From Fimbriimonadaceae bacterium (GTDB taxonomy: Bacteria; Armatimonadota; Fimbriimonadia; Fimbriimonadales; Fimbriimonadaceae), in contig JAMLGR010000004.1 of the NCBI GenBank assembly GCA_023957775.1, positions 124,001-188,000 of the forward strand: a stretch of 64,000 nucleotides of DNA. The letters run 5' to 3'. The notes under the pieces are model-generated. The model made no database searches. It was not told the origin of the DNA and saw nothing but the letters and a program-made list of their open reading frames with translations. Shown here piece after piece: positions 39,992 through 46,351 of this stretch. Position numbers and translations under genes: made by a program. Within the stretch, counting starts at the first letter, position 1. Every line of letters begins with the position of its first letter.

Positions 39992-41356
39992 ATGTCGAAT
40001 CGCAAATCACGCCGGCCGCTCAAAGTGGTCCATCCCAAAGCGGCGGGTATCGACCTTGGGTCGCAGGCCCATTTCGCCGCCGTCAGCCCCGAAAAGTGCG
40101 AGGAATCCGTTCGCTCGTTCGGTTGCTACACGTGCGATCTGGTCTCGATGGGCCAATGGCTTTTGTCCCACGGCGTCACGAGTGTGGCGATGGAGGCGAC
40201 GGGTGTGTACTGGGTTCCCGTTTACGAGGTTCTGGTCTCGATGGGTCTGAGCGTGCAGCTGGTGGACGCCCGGAAAGTGCACAACCTGCCGGGGCGCAAG
40301 TCCGACGTGCAGGACTGCCAGTGGCTGTGCGAGCTTCACAGCTACGGCCTTCTTTCGCGCTGTTTCGTTCCCGAAGCCCAGGTCCTGCCCTTGCGGGCGC
40401 ATCATCGGCAGCGGGAGCATCTTGTCGAGTTGCGTTCGAACCAGATCCTGATGATGCAAAAGGCGCTCGAGCTGATGAACCTGCAACTGCACAAGGTGCT
40501 GAGCGACATCACCGGAGTAACGGGCATGGAGATCATCCGCGCCATCCTCGCAGGCGAGCGCGACCCGCAGGTGCTCGCATCCAAACGACAGCCTGGCGTC
40601 AAGAAGAGCCAGGAGGAGATCGTCAAGGCTCTGGAAGGGACGTTCGCGGAGCACCACATGGTCGCCTTGCGCCAAGCAGTCGAACTGTACGACCACCTGG
40701 AAGGGATGCTTCGAGAGATCGATGGCTGCCTGAAAGAGGAACTCGAGCGGTGGTGTTCGCGCTACGGCCGAGAACCGGTCCAGCACCCATCGCAGCGCAA
40801 GCCCCGCAAGAACGAAGCCCGCTTCGACCTGAGCGGCACTCTTGAGGGCCTGACGGGGATGGATCTCACGAGAATCGACGGGTTGGACGCGCTCTCCTTG
40901 CTGAGCATCATCTCCGAATGCGGCACGGACTACAGCCCCTGGAAAACATCCAAGCACTGGACCAGCTGGCTCAAGCTCGCTCCCTGCAACCGCGTCAGCG
41001 GAGGCAAGCGTCTGCGTGGCTTTACGATGCCTGCGGCATGCCGCGTGTCCAAGACGTTCCGACTCGCGGCGCAGTCCTTGCACCACAGCGATTGCGCCTT
41101 GGGCTGCCAACTCAGACGGATCGCGGCCCGCCGAGGAATGCCCGCGGCCATCAAAGCGATCGCCCGGAAAATCGCGACCGCCTACTACAACGCCATGACC
41201 AAGGGCCAGGAATATGTCGACATCGGAGCAGCGGCATACGAAGAACAACAGAGGCGACAAAGACTCAAGGGCATGCAACGGCAGGCTCGAAAACTGGGCT
41301 ACCAACTCGTCCCGGTCCAGGACACTCCTGAATCTGCAGCGGCTACAGTTTCTTAG
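39992..41356 (+). CDS. IS110-family transposase (DEDD recombinase)
   Basis: 454 residues. The N-terminal RuvC-like DEDD domain shows AAGIDLGSQAHFAAV (first Asp), VAMEATGVYWVPVYE (Glu) and LVDARKVHNLPGRKSDVQDC (two Asp near residues 95 and 108). The C-terminal Tnp_2 domain includes LTRIDGLDALSLLSIISECG, WTSWLKLAPCNRVSGGKRL and the region with catalytic Ser candidates in PAACRVSKTFRLAAQ. The ATG at 39992 has GGAGGT seven bases upstream. The reading frame is intact, so the element may be active. Codon use looks like the surrounding genes. Confidence 0.93.
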   Translation: MSNRKSRRPLKVVHPKAAGIDLGSQAHFAAVSPEKCEESVRSFGCYTCDLVSMGQWLLSHGVTSVAMEATGVYWVPVYEVLVSMGLSVQLVDARKVHNLPGRKSDVQDCQWLCELHSYGLLSRCFVPEAQVLPLRAHHRQREHLVELRSNQILMMQKALELMNLQLHKVLSDITGVTGMEIIRAILAGERDPQVLASKRQPGVKKSQEEIVKALEGTFAEHHMVALRQAVELYDHLEGMLREIDGCLKEELERWCSRYGREPVQHPSQRKPRKNEARFDLSGTLEGLTGMDLTRIDGLDALSLLSIISECGTDYSPWKTSKHWTSWLKLAPCNRVSGGKRLRGFTMPAACRVSKTFRLAAQSLHHSDCALGCQLRRIAARRGMPAAIKAIARKIATAYYNAMTKGQEYVDIGAAAYEEQQRRQRLKGMQRQARKLGYQLVPVQDTPESAAATVS

Positions 41357-41451
41357 GAGCGAAGTCGAGGATCCGCTCGCAGGGGGCACGGGTGTCCGAG
41401 CGCGGGTGCGGGCCGGGTGGGGCCAGATCCCTCGACGTTGCTCAGGATGAC
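41357..41451. repeat. 104-bp TIR element, copy A (first 9 bp missing at the IS junction)
   Basis: 95 bases nearly identical to the reverse complement of 44879-44982. It begins GAGCGAAGTCGAG and ends GACGTTGCTCAGGATGAC. The outermost GTCATCCC of its left terminal inverted repeat is absent because the IS110-family element ends exactly there. There are a few substitutions or one-base gaps relative to copy B. Confidence 0.85.
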
Positions 41452-41790
41452 GGAACTCTGCAACCCCTAGCGACCTTGGCGTTCCTTGCGTGCAACTCCC
41501 CCTCCGCGCCTCAGCGTGAAACTCCCCCCTCGCGTTCCTTGCGTTCCTTGCGTGCAACTCCCCCTCCGCGCCTCAGCGTGAAACTCCCCCCTCGCGTTCC
41601 TTGCGTTCCTTGCGTGACACCCCCCTCCGCGCCTCTGCGCCTCCGCGTGGAACTCTGCAACCCCTACTAGCGCCCTTTGCGTTCCTTGCGTGCACCTCCC
41701 CCCGCGCCTCAGCGCCTCCGCGTGAAACTCCCCCTCGCGTTCCTTGCGTTCCTTGCGTGAAACTCCCCCTCCGGGTATCCTCTTCGCGCA
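41452..41790. repeat. Array of gcgttccttgcgtg / gcgcctcagcgtg units (module copy A, right part)
   Basis: About 340 bases of repeating TGCAACTCCCCCTCCGCGCC, CAGCGTGAAACTCCCCCC and CGCGTTCCTTGCG units, several with internal nine-base repetition (cgttccttg twice in a row). Short open frames through it encode only repeat-derived peptides and are not genes. It fills the whole gap between the IS element and the rpsF leader. Confidence 0.85.
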
Positions 41791-41796
41791 AACCGG

Positions 41797-41836
41797 CTCT
41801 CTGCTCCGCGTGGCGGAGTCGACCTAGGCCAGAGGG
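41797..41836 (+). promoter_or_regulatory. rpsF leader with stacked hairpins covering the ribosome-binding site
   Basis: An inner stem CTCCGC / GCGGAG (41804-41809 with 41813-41818, loop GTG) sits on an outer stem CTCTCTG / CAGAGGG (41797-41803 with 41830-41836), leaving an 11-base bulge on the 3' side. The outer stem includes the AGAGGG ribosome-binding site of rpsF (ATG at 41843). This layout resembles the S6:S18-binding autoregulatory leader of many bacteria, but the conserved CCG of that bulge is not clear here (bulge contains GACCTAGG). Confidence 0.4.
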
Positions 41837-41842
41837 AGCATC

Positions 41843-42142
41843 ATGAACAAATACGAAGCGTTTTACATCGTCAAGCCCGAGTTCTCCGACGAGGACGTCC
41901 AGAAGATCGCCGACAAGTTCAAGGCGGTCGTCGAAGAGCGGGGAGGAACCGTCGAGTCCGCCGCGAAATGGGACAAGAGGAAGCTCGCCTACGAGATCGA
42001 CGGCCACAAGGAAGGCAACTACGTCCTCATGCACTTTGAGTGCGATCCGAAGGTCCCCGTGGAGCTGAATCGACAAATGAGGATCAATGATGATATAATT
42101 CGTCATCGGATCTTCCGAAGAGAGGAGGACTTAAGTGATTAA
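41843..42142 (+). CDS. rpsF: 30S ribosomal protein bS6
   Basis: 99 residues, the full normal length. It begins MNKYEAFYIVKPEFSDEDV and contains the family motifs KWDKRKLAYEIDGHKEGNY and LNRQMRINDDIIRHRIFR. bS6 binds the central domain of 16S rRNA together with bS18. It overlaps the ssb start by eight bases. The usual downstream partners rpsR and rplI do not follow ssb here; a tandem palindrome array and opposite-strand genes do. Confidence 0.97.
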   Translation: MNKYEAFYIVKPEFSDEDVQKIADKFKAVVEERGGTVESAAKWDKRKLAYEIDGHKEGNYVLMHFECDPKVPVELNRQMRINDDIIRHRIFRREEDLSD

Positions 42143-42557
42143 CAGAGTCGTGCTCGTCGGTCGCCTCACCCGCGATCCCGAGCTGAGAACAACCAACACC
42201 GGCAAGAACGTCGCGAACTTCTCGATCGCGGTCGACAAGCGGTTCAAGGGCGGAGACGGCGAGGATACGGCCGACTTCTTCCGCGTGAGCTGCTGGGAGA
42301 AAACCGCCGAGTTCGTCGCCAACTACCTGACCAAGGGTCGCCTCGTGGCCGTGGACGGTCGTCTGCAGTCGCGCAAGTACCAAGCGAGCGACGGCTCCAA
42401 CCGCGAAGTCGTGGAAGTGGTCGCCGAGAGCGTCCAAGGCCTCGATCGGCCGAGGGACGACGCCCACACTGGAGCCCCCGCCGCGACCGCGGCCGTGGCC
42501 GCCGGTTCCGGCGCCGCGCCCACCGAGGACGAGTACGACCCGTTCGCGGACGAGTAG
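42135..42557 (+). CDS. ssb: Single-stranded DNA-binding protein with an atypical C-terminal tip
   Basis: 140 residues: an OB-fold (INRVVLVGRLTRDPELRTTN, then FFRVSCWEKTAEFVANYLTK and GRLQSRKYQASDG), an Ala/Gly/Pro linker, and an acidic tip reading EDEYDPFADE. SSB tetramers coat single-stranded DNA and recruit repair proteins through a terminal DDDIPF-like peptide whose last Phe carboxylate is bound. Here three residues follow the PF, so recruitment may differ. The GTG at 42135 overlaps rpsF. It is a core gene with the expected rpsF neighbour. Confidence 0.96.
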   Translation: MINRVVLVGRLTRDPELRTTNTGKNVANFSIAVDKRFKGGDGEDTADFFRVSCWEKTAEFVANYLTKGRLVAVDGRLQSRKYQASDGSNREVVEVVAESVQGLDRPRDDAHTGAPAATAAVAAGSGAAPTEDEYDPFADE

Positions 42558-42570
42558 GCGTGTCCCGCGG

Positions 42571-42857
42571 GTGCTACGCCCGCTTGACGGGCTTCGGTGC
42601 AGGTGCCATGGGTGCCACGCCCGCTTGACGGGCTTCGGTGCAGGTGCCTCGAGTGCCACGCCCGCCTGACGGGCGTGCGAGCAGGTGCCGCGGGTGCCAC
42701 GCCCGCTTGACGGGCGTGCGAGCAGGTGCCGCGGGTGCCACGCCCGCTTGAAGGGCGTGCGAGCAGGTGCCATGGGTGCCACGCCCGCTTGACGGGCTTC
42801 GGTGCTGGTGCCGTGGGTGCCACGCCCGCTTGACGGGCGTGCGAGCAACTTCAGTTA
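42571..42857. repeat. Seven tandem 41-bp palindrome-bearing repeats
   Basis: Seven units at exactly 41-base spacing start at 42571, 42612, 42653, 42694, 42735, 42776 and 42817. Each has GTGCCACGCCCGCTTGACGG, then GCGTGCGAGCAGGTGCC or the variant GCTTCGGTGCAGGTGCC. The CGCCCG-CGGGCG pair forms a hairpin in each unit. No variable spacers exist, so it is not CRISPR. A related inverted unit (GCCACGCCCGTCGAGCGGGC) lies at 42901-42927. The array fills the gap after ssb. Confidence 0.92.
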
Positions 42858-42942
42858 CCGGGCTGCCCAGGTCTCGGATCGTGGGTGGGCTGGTTCCGAT
42901 GGCCACGCCCGTCGAGCGGGCGTGGCATCCCTCGCGCCCTGA

Positions 42943-43152
42943 TCAGCGCCTTGAGCGAAGGACCATCCACCCGGCGGCGATCCAGAGCGTGAGCGTCAGC
43001 AGGGCGAGGCCGCGAATCGACAACTCCTGGCCGGGTTGCCAGCCGATGCCCCCGTCCGCGGTCGGTCCCTCGCTCATCATGAGAACTCCGCACCCTCCGC
43101 ACGAGAGGAGGCTTGCGGCAACGCAGACGGCGACAGCCCGTCTCCACCTCAC
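42943..43152 (-). CDS. Small membrane protein coupled to the sulfatase gene
   Basis: 69 residues. A GTG start overlaps the sulfatase stop (GTGA). The N-terminal hydrophobic segment [20 protein letters not shown] could be a signal or lipoprotein peptide (Cys in LLSC or GGC), though the lipobox is imperfect. A second helix [17 protein letters not shown] ends at the basic C-terminus RSRR. Position and overlap indicate cotranslation with the sulfatase. No family was recognised. It could anchor or assist the sulfatase. Confidence 0.55.
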   Translation of the reverse strand: MRWRRAVAVCVAASLLSCGGCGVLMMSEGPTADGGIGWQPGQELSIRGLALLTLTLWIAAGWMVLRSRR

Positions 43153-44657
43153 GCCTTCTCCTCGAGACCGGTGAGCTGCCGCCAATCCAGGCACAGAGGC
43201 GCATCCTCGTCCCGGTACTGGTGGCGGAGCTTCGCCAGTTCGGCCTTCATCTGCCGCACGACGCCCTGGTAGTTGGGGTTGTGGTAGAGGCTCCACAGCT
43301 CGAGCGGGTCGGTCTGCAGGTCGTACAGCTCCCAAAGCCCCAGAGTGTAGAACTCGATGAGCTTGTACCGCTCGGTACGCACGCCGCGATGCTCCCGGAC
43401 CCGGTGGTCGGCGGGGTACTCGTAGTAGTGGTAGTAGACGGCCTGTCGCCAGCCGCCGGGCGCTTTGCCCTCGAGAATCGGGACGAGGCTGCTGCCCTGC
43501 ATGTCCTTGGGTGCGGGGATCCCGGCGGCGTCGAGGAATGTTTCGGCGAAGTCCAGGTTCATCGCAAACGCTTTTGTGGTGGTGCCGGGCGCCGTATGGC
43601 CCGGCCAGCGCACGAGCAGCGGCGTCCGGAAGGACTCCTCGTACATCCACCGCTTGTCGAACCAGCCGTGCTCGCCGAGGTACCACCCCTGGTCCGACGT
43701 GTAGATCACGAGAGTGTTCTTCGCCAGTCCCGTCTTGTCGAGGTAGTCGAGGACGCGCCCCACGTTCTCGTCCACCGAGTCTACACAGCGGAGGTAATCC
43801 TTGGCGAACCGTTGGTATTTCCAGCGCACCAACTCTCTTCCTTGCAGGTTCGCGGCTTTGAACGCCTCGTTCTTGGGTCCGTACGCCGCGTTCCACGCCT
43901 CGAGCTGCTCTGGCGTCAGGCCGCCTGGTTGCGTGAGCTTGAGGTCGTTCGGGGTCAGGTCCTTGGCGACGGTCATCGTCTGCTCGTGGGCGGGCTGCTC
44001 GCGCCCGAGGTACGAGTCGAACAGCGTCGGCGGCTCCTTGATCTCGACGTCGTCGTACTTGTTCAGGTACTTGGGCCCGGGCTGCCAGTTCCGGTGGGGC
44101 GCCTTGTGTTGGTACATGAGGAAGAACGGCTTGTCCTTCGGGCGATCCTTGTCCAGCCACTCGAGCGCGAGGTCGGTGATGATGTCGGTCGTGTAGCCAG
44201 TGTGGGGCACGATGCCGCCCGCGGTCTTCATCTTCGGGTTGTAGTAGGGGCCCTGGCCTTGGAGGATGTGCCAATAGTCGAACCCGGTGGGGTCGGTTCC
44301 GAGGTGCCATTTGCCGATGACTGCGGTCGAGTAGCCCGCCTTCTGAAGGATCTTCGCGACGGTCTGCTGCGAGCCGTCGAAGACCTGGCCGTTCTGCACG
44401 AATCCGTTGAGGTGGCCGTATTTGCCCGTCAACACCGTGGCGCGCGATGGCCCGCACAGGGAGTTCGTGACGAAGCACCGGTCGAAGCGCATCCCCTCGT
44501 TCGCGATGCGGTCGAGGTTCGGCGTGGAGTTGATGCCGAACCCGTAGGCGCTGAGGGCCTGATACCCATGGTCGTCGCTGAAGATGAGGAGGATGTTGGG
44601 CCGCTCGGCGGACGCGAAGGTCGCGAGCAGCGCCCCGGCGCAGCACAAGGCTTTCAT
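43149..44657 (-). CDS. Secreted sulfatase (formylglycine-dependent)
   Basis: 502 residues from the ATG at 44657, which opens a signal peptide ([17 protein letters not shown]). The alkaline-phosphatase-like sulfatase core is intact: [20 protein letters not shown] with the metal-binding [20 protein letters not shown] with Cys as the residue converted to formylglycine, VIGKWHLG, and [19 protein letters not shown]. This is the common type I arylsulfatase arrangement used on sulfated polysaccharides. Activation needs a formylglycine-generating enzyme, not found here (the EgtB-like protein has the same fold but a different role). Its natural sulfated substrate is unknown. Confidence 0.93.
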   Translation of the reverse strand: MKALCCAGALLATFASAERPNILLIFSDDHGYQALSAYGFGINSTPNLDRIANEGMRFDRCFVTNSLCGPSRATVLTGKYGHLNGFVQNGQVFDGSQQTVAKILQKAGYSTAVIGKWHLGTDPTGFDYWHILQGQGPYYNPKMKTAGGIVPHTGYTTDIITDLALEWLDKDRPKDKPFFLMYQHKAPHRNWQPGPKYLNKYDDVEIKEPPTLFDSYLGREQPAHEQTMTVAKDLTPNDLKLTQPGGLTPEQLEAWNAAYGPKNEAFKAANLQGRELVRWKYQRFAKDYLRCVDSVDENVGRVLDYLDKTGLAKNTLVIYTSDQGWYLGEHGWFDKRWMYEESFRTPLLVRWPGHTAPGTTTKAFAMNLDFAETFLDAAGIPAPKDMQGSSLVPILEGKAPGGWRQAVYYHYYEYPADHRVREHRGVRTERYKLIEFYTLGLWELYDLQTDPLELWSLYHNPNYQGVVRQMKAELAKLRHQYRDEDAPLCLDWRQLTGLEEKA

Positions 44658-44689
44658 GTTGCGGAGCTTCGGCGGCGGGGGCGCGGATT

Positions 44690-44878
44690 CCTCCGCACGC
44701 GGAGGCGCGGAGGGGGGAGTTGCACGCAAGGGACGCTATGGGCGCTAGGGGTTCACGCGGAGGCGCAGAGGCGCCGGGGGGGGGAGTTGCACGCAAGGTA
44801 CGCAAAGGGCGCTATGGGGTTCACGCGGAGGCGCAGAGGCGCGGAGGGGGAGTTGCACGCAGGGGCGCGGAGGTTCCC
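44690..44878. repeat. Array of gttgcacgcaaggtacgc / ggcgcagaggcgc units (module copy B)
   Basis: Units such as GGGAGTTGCACGCAAGGTAC, GCAAAGGGCGCTATGGGG and TTCACGCGGAGGCGCAGAGG repeat three times upstream of the sulfatase gene. They are the reverse complement of the array at 41452-41790 and occupy the same place relative to the 104-bp element. Any sulfatase promoter must lie within or beyond this array. Confidence 0.85.
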
Positions 44879-44982
44879 GTCATCCCGAGCAACGTCGAGG
44901 GATCTGGCCCCAACCGGCCCGCACCCGCGCTCGGACACCCGTGCCCCCTGCGAGCGGATCCCTCGACTTCGCTCGGGATGAC
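44879..44982. repeat. 104-bp element with 26-bp terminal inverted repeats, copy B (complete)
   Basis: Starts GTCATCCCGAGCAACGTCGA and ends GGGATGAC. The outer 26 bases on each side are inverted copies with two or three mismatches. The interior (about 50 bases) is GC-rich and non-coding. It is a MITE-like or large REP-like element. Copy A at 41357 lies in the opposite orientation and is cut at one end by the IS110-family element. Confidence 0.85.
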
Positions 44983-45156
44983 CAAGGGGCTGGGATACCA
45001 AGGGGCTGGGATACCAAGCGGCTGGGATGATCAAGGGGTTGGGATGACCGGCCAAAGGCCAAAGGCCCAAGGCCCAACGCCCAAGGCCCAAGGCCCAAGG
45101 CCCAAGGACGAAGGACGAAGGACGAAGGACGAGCCGAGCCCAAGGCCCAAGGACGC
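44983..45156. repeat. Module copy B, remaining part: ggctgggatacc units and heptamers
   Basis: Four AAGGGGCTGGGATACC-type units (44983-45050) are followed by a long heptamer tract (45054-45156) built from GCCCAAG, GCCCAAC, GACGAAG and related units. The tract ends three bases before the stop codon of the S41 peptidase gene. Copy A has the same order in the opposite orientation. Confidence 0.85.
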
Positions 45157-45158
45157 CT

Positions 45159-46142
45159 CTACCCGCCCCGACTCAGCTTCTCCAGCGCCATGCGGTGGGC
45201 GGTGGCGAGGGCGTCGGACTCGGGCACGTCCACGTCGGGGATCACGCCGGTGCCCTCCCAGTTCGTCTTCGTGTAGGGGTTGATCGCGCGGCCCACAGGG
45301 ATGAAGGCGGAGAAATGGTCCGTTAGGCGAACGGTGCCGCCCGGGTTCGCGCCGCCCCAGGTGGGCTTGCCGATGATCGTGGCGCGTTTGAGGTTCTGGA
45401 GGTTGTAGGTGAACTCCTCGGCCCCGGAGCCCGTGCGCGGCCCGACGAGGACGTACACCGGCTTGTCCACGTAGCGCGGTCCGTCGAGCTTCTTCAGAGT
45501 CCAGAACTCGATCGTCCGGTCGCCTTCGCGGAAGTAGAGGCTGTTGAGGTGGACCGGCTTCTCCCCAAATAGGTAGCTGCACAGCAGCTGCACCCCTTCG
45601 GGGTCGCCTCCGCCGTTGCCTCGCATGTCGATGATCAAGGCGTCGGTGTCGGCAAGGAACTCCATGGCGGCCTTCGCCGGGCGAGCCGCGTCCTTGCCCG
45701 CCATGAACGAGCGCACCTCGAGGTAGCCCACGTTGCCCTCCAGACGCTTGACCGTCTCGAAACCCATGTTTTGCCGCCGGATCATCTCGTTGCGAGCCTT
45801 GATCTCTTCCGGGCCGGGCTCGGCGCGGTCGGCTCGCTCGGGCAGCTTGGCCGTACTGTAGCGAACGCGAAGGTGGGCGTCTTTGCACAGCGAGTGGAGG
45901 TCGTCGCTCAGTCGCTGGGCGAGGGCTTGGCCGTCCGTAATCGCGTCGTAGCTGCCCTCCTGTAGGTTCTTCCTCAGCAGTGCGGCGCCTTGGGTTGCCA
46001 ACTCCTTGAACACGTACCGCGACTCAAACGCGTCGGCGAGCGAACTCACCGCGCTCGTACGCTCGGTTGCATCGAGGCCCTGGGCGCCGGCGGCGACGCT
46101 GGCGGCGACGAGAAGGAGGAGAGAAAGCTTGCGTGCGTTCAT
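45159..46142 (-). CDS. Exported S41-family (tail-specific-type) peptidase
   Basis: 327 residues from the ATG at 46142; a GTG at 46154 is an in-frame alternative. A signal peptide (LSLLLLVAASVAAGAQG) is followed by a helical N-domain and the S41 core: VGYLEVRSFM, ALIIDMRGNGGGDPEGV, and VGPRTGSGAEEFTYNLQNL with the nucleophilic Ser. There is no PDZ domain, so it resembles the IRBP-like/tricorn-core S41 group more than CtpA. The end, GTGVIPDVDVPESDAL, is the typical S41 C-terminus. Likely a periplasmic serine peptidase with unknown target. Confidence 0.88.
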   Translation of the reverse strand: MNARKLSLLLLVAASVAAGAQGLDATERTSAVSSLADAFESRYVFKELATQGAALLRKNLQEGSYDAITDGQALAQRLSDDLHSLCKDAHLRVRYSTAKLPERADRAEPGPEEIKARNEMIRRQNMGFETVKRLEGNVGYLEVRSFMAGKDAARPAKAAMEFLADTDALIIDMRGNGGGDPEGVQLLCSYLFGEKPVHLNSLYFREGDRTIEFWTLKKLDGPRYVDKPVYVLVGPRTGSGAEEFTYNLQNLKRATIIGKPTWGGANPGGTVRLTDHFSAFIPVGRAINPYTKTNWEGTGVIPDVDVPESDALATAHRMALEKLSRGG

Positions 46143-46223
46143 AGGCGTGTTCACGATACGGCAGATGGCCGCAACCTTCGTCCTTCACGTGCCTCGATCG
46201 GGGCTTTGGACCCTGGAGATTGC

Positions 46224-46253
46224 TTGACTTCCCGCGGCGGCGTCGGGCAGAAT
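46224..46253 (+). promoter_or_regulatory. Candidate promoter for ctaA-ctaB
   Basis: TTGACT at 46224-46229 and CAGAAT at 46248-46253 with an 18-base spacer stand 98 bases before the chosen start at 46352. The -10 match is only four of six. The 5' UTR between them is GC-rich and contains no reading frame. Confidence 0.35.
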
Positions 46254-46351
46254 CGCGTTGAAATCCGGCAACCGCCGGGTCTCGTTCCCCAGCGCTGCGG
46301 CGGCTTTCTACGCCCGGGCTCCATGTGAGGTGGATGGCTGGGGAGGGGTCG

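Larger units (their letters stand above)
39740..41356 (+). mobile_element. IS110-family insertion sequence (about 1.6 kb)
   Basis: The boundaries come from comparison with the uninterrupted module at 44690-45156. Left flank homology ends with ATCATCCC at 39739, and right flank homology resumes with GAGCGAAG at 41357, directly after the transposase stop. That gives about 1617 bp, a normal size for the family. No terminal inverted repeats or target duplication are seen, as expected for IS110. The left end is uncertain by about 7 bases because AGCCCC also occurs in the flank. The non-coding 5' region (about 250 bases) is where the IS110 group encodes its bridge RNA. Confidence 0.75.

Noticed and set aside
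40007-41557. 516-codon frame antisense to the transposase
   Set aside because: The plus-strand frame carries the IS110 DEDD motifs and a proper ribosome-binding site; the antisense frame runs on into the repeat array.
41392-41846. Short frames in the array after the IS element
   Set aside because: They encode only peptides derived from the gcgttccttgcgtg units.
42571-42857. CRISPR array
   Set aside because: Units are contiguous 41-mers with no unique spacers, and no cas genes are in the window; it is a tandem palindromic repeat.
42323-42906. Minus-strand frames giving repeated HPWHLLARPSSGRGT peptides
   Set aside because: They are translations of the 41-bp tandem repeat, which keeps an open frame when 41 x 3 registers happen to lack stops; no start signal or conserved domain.
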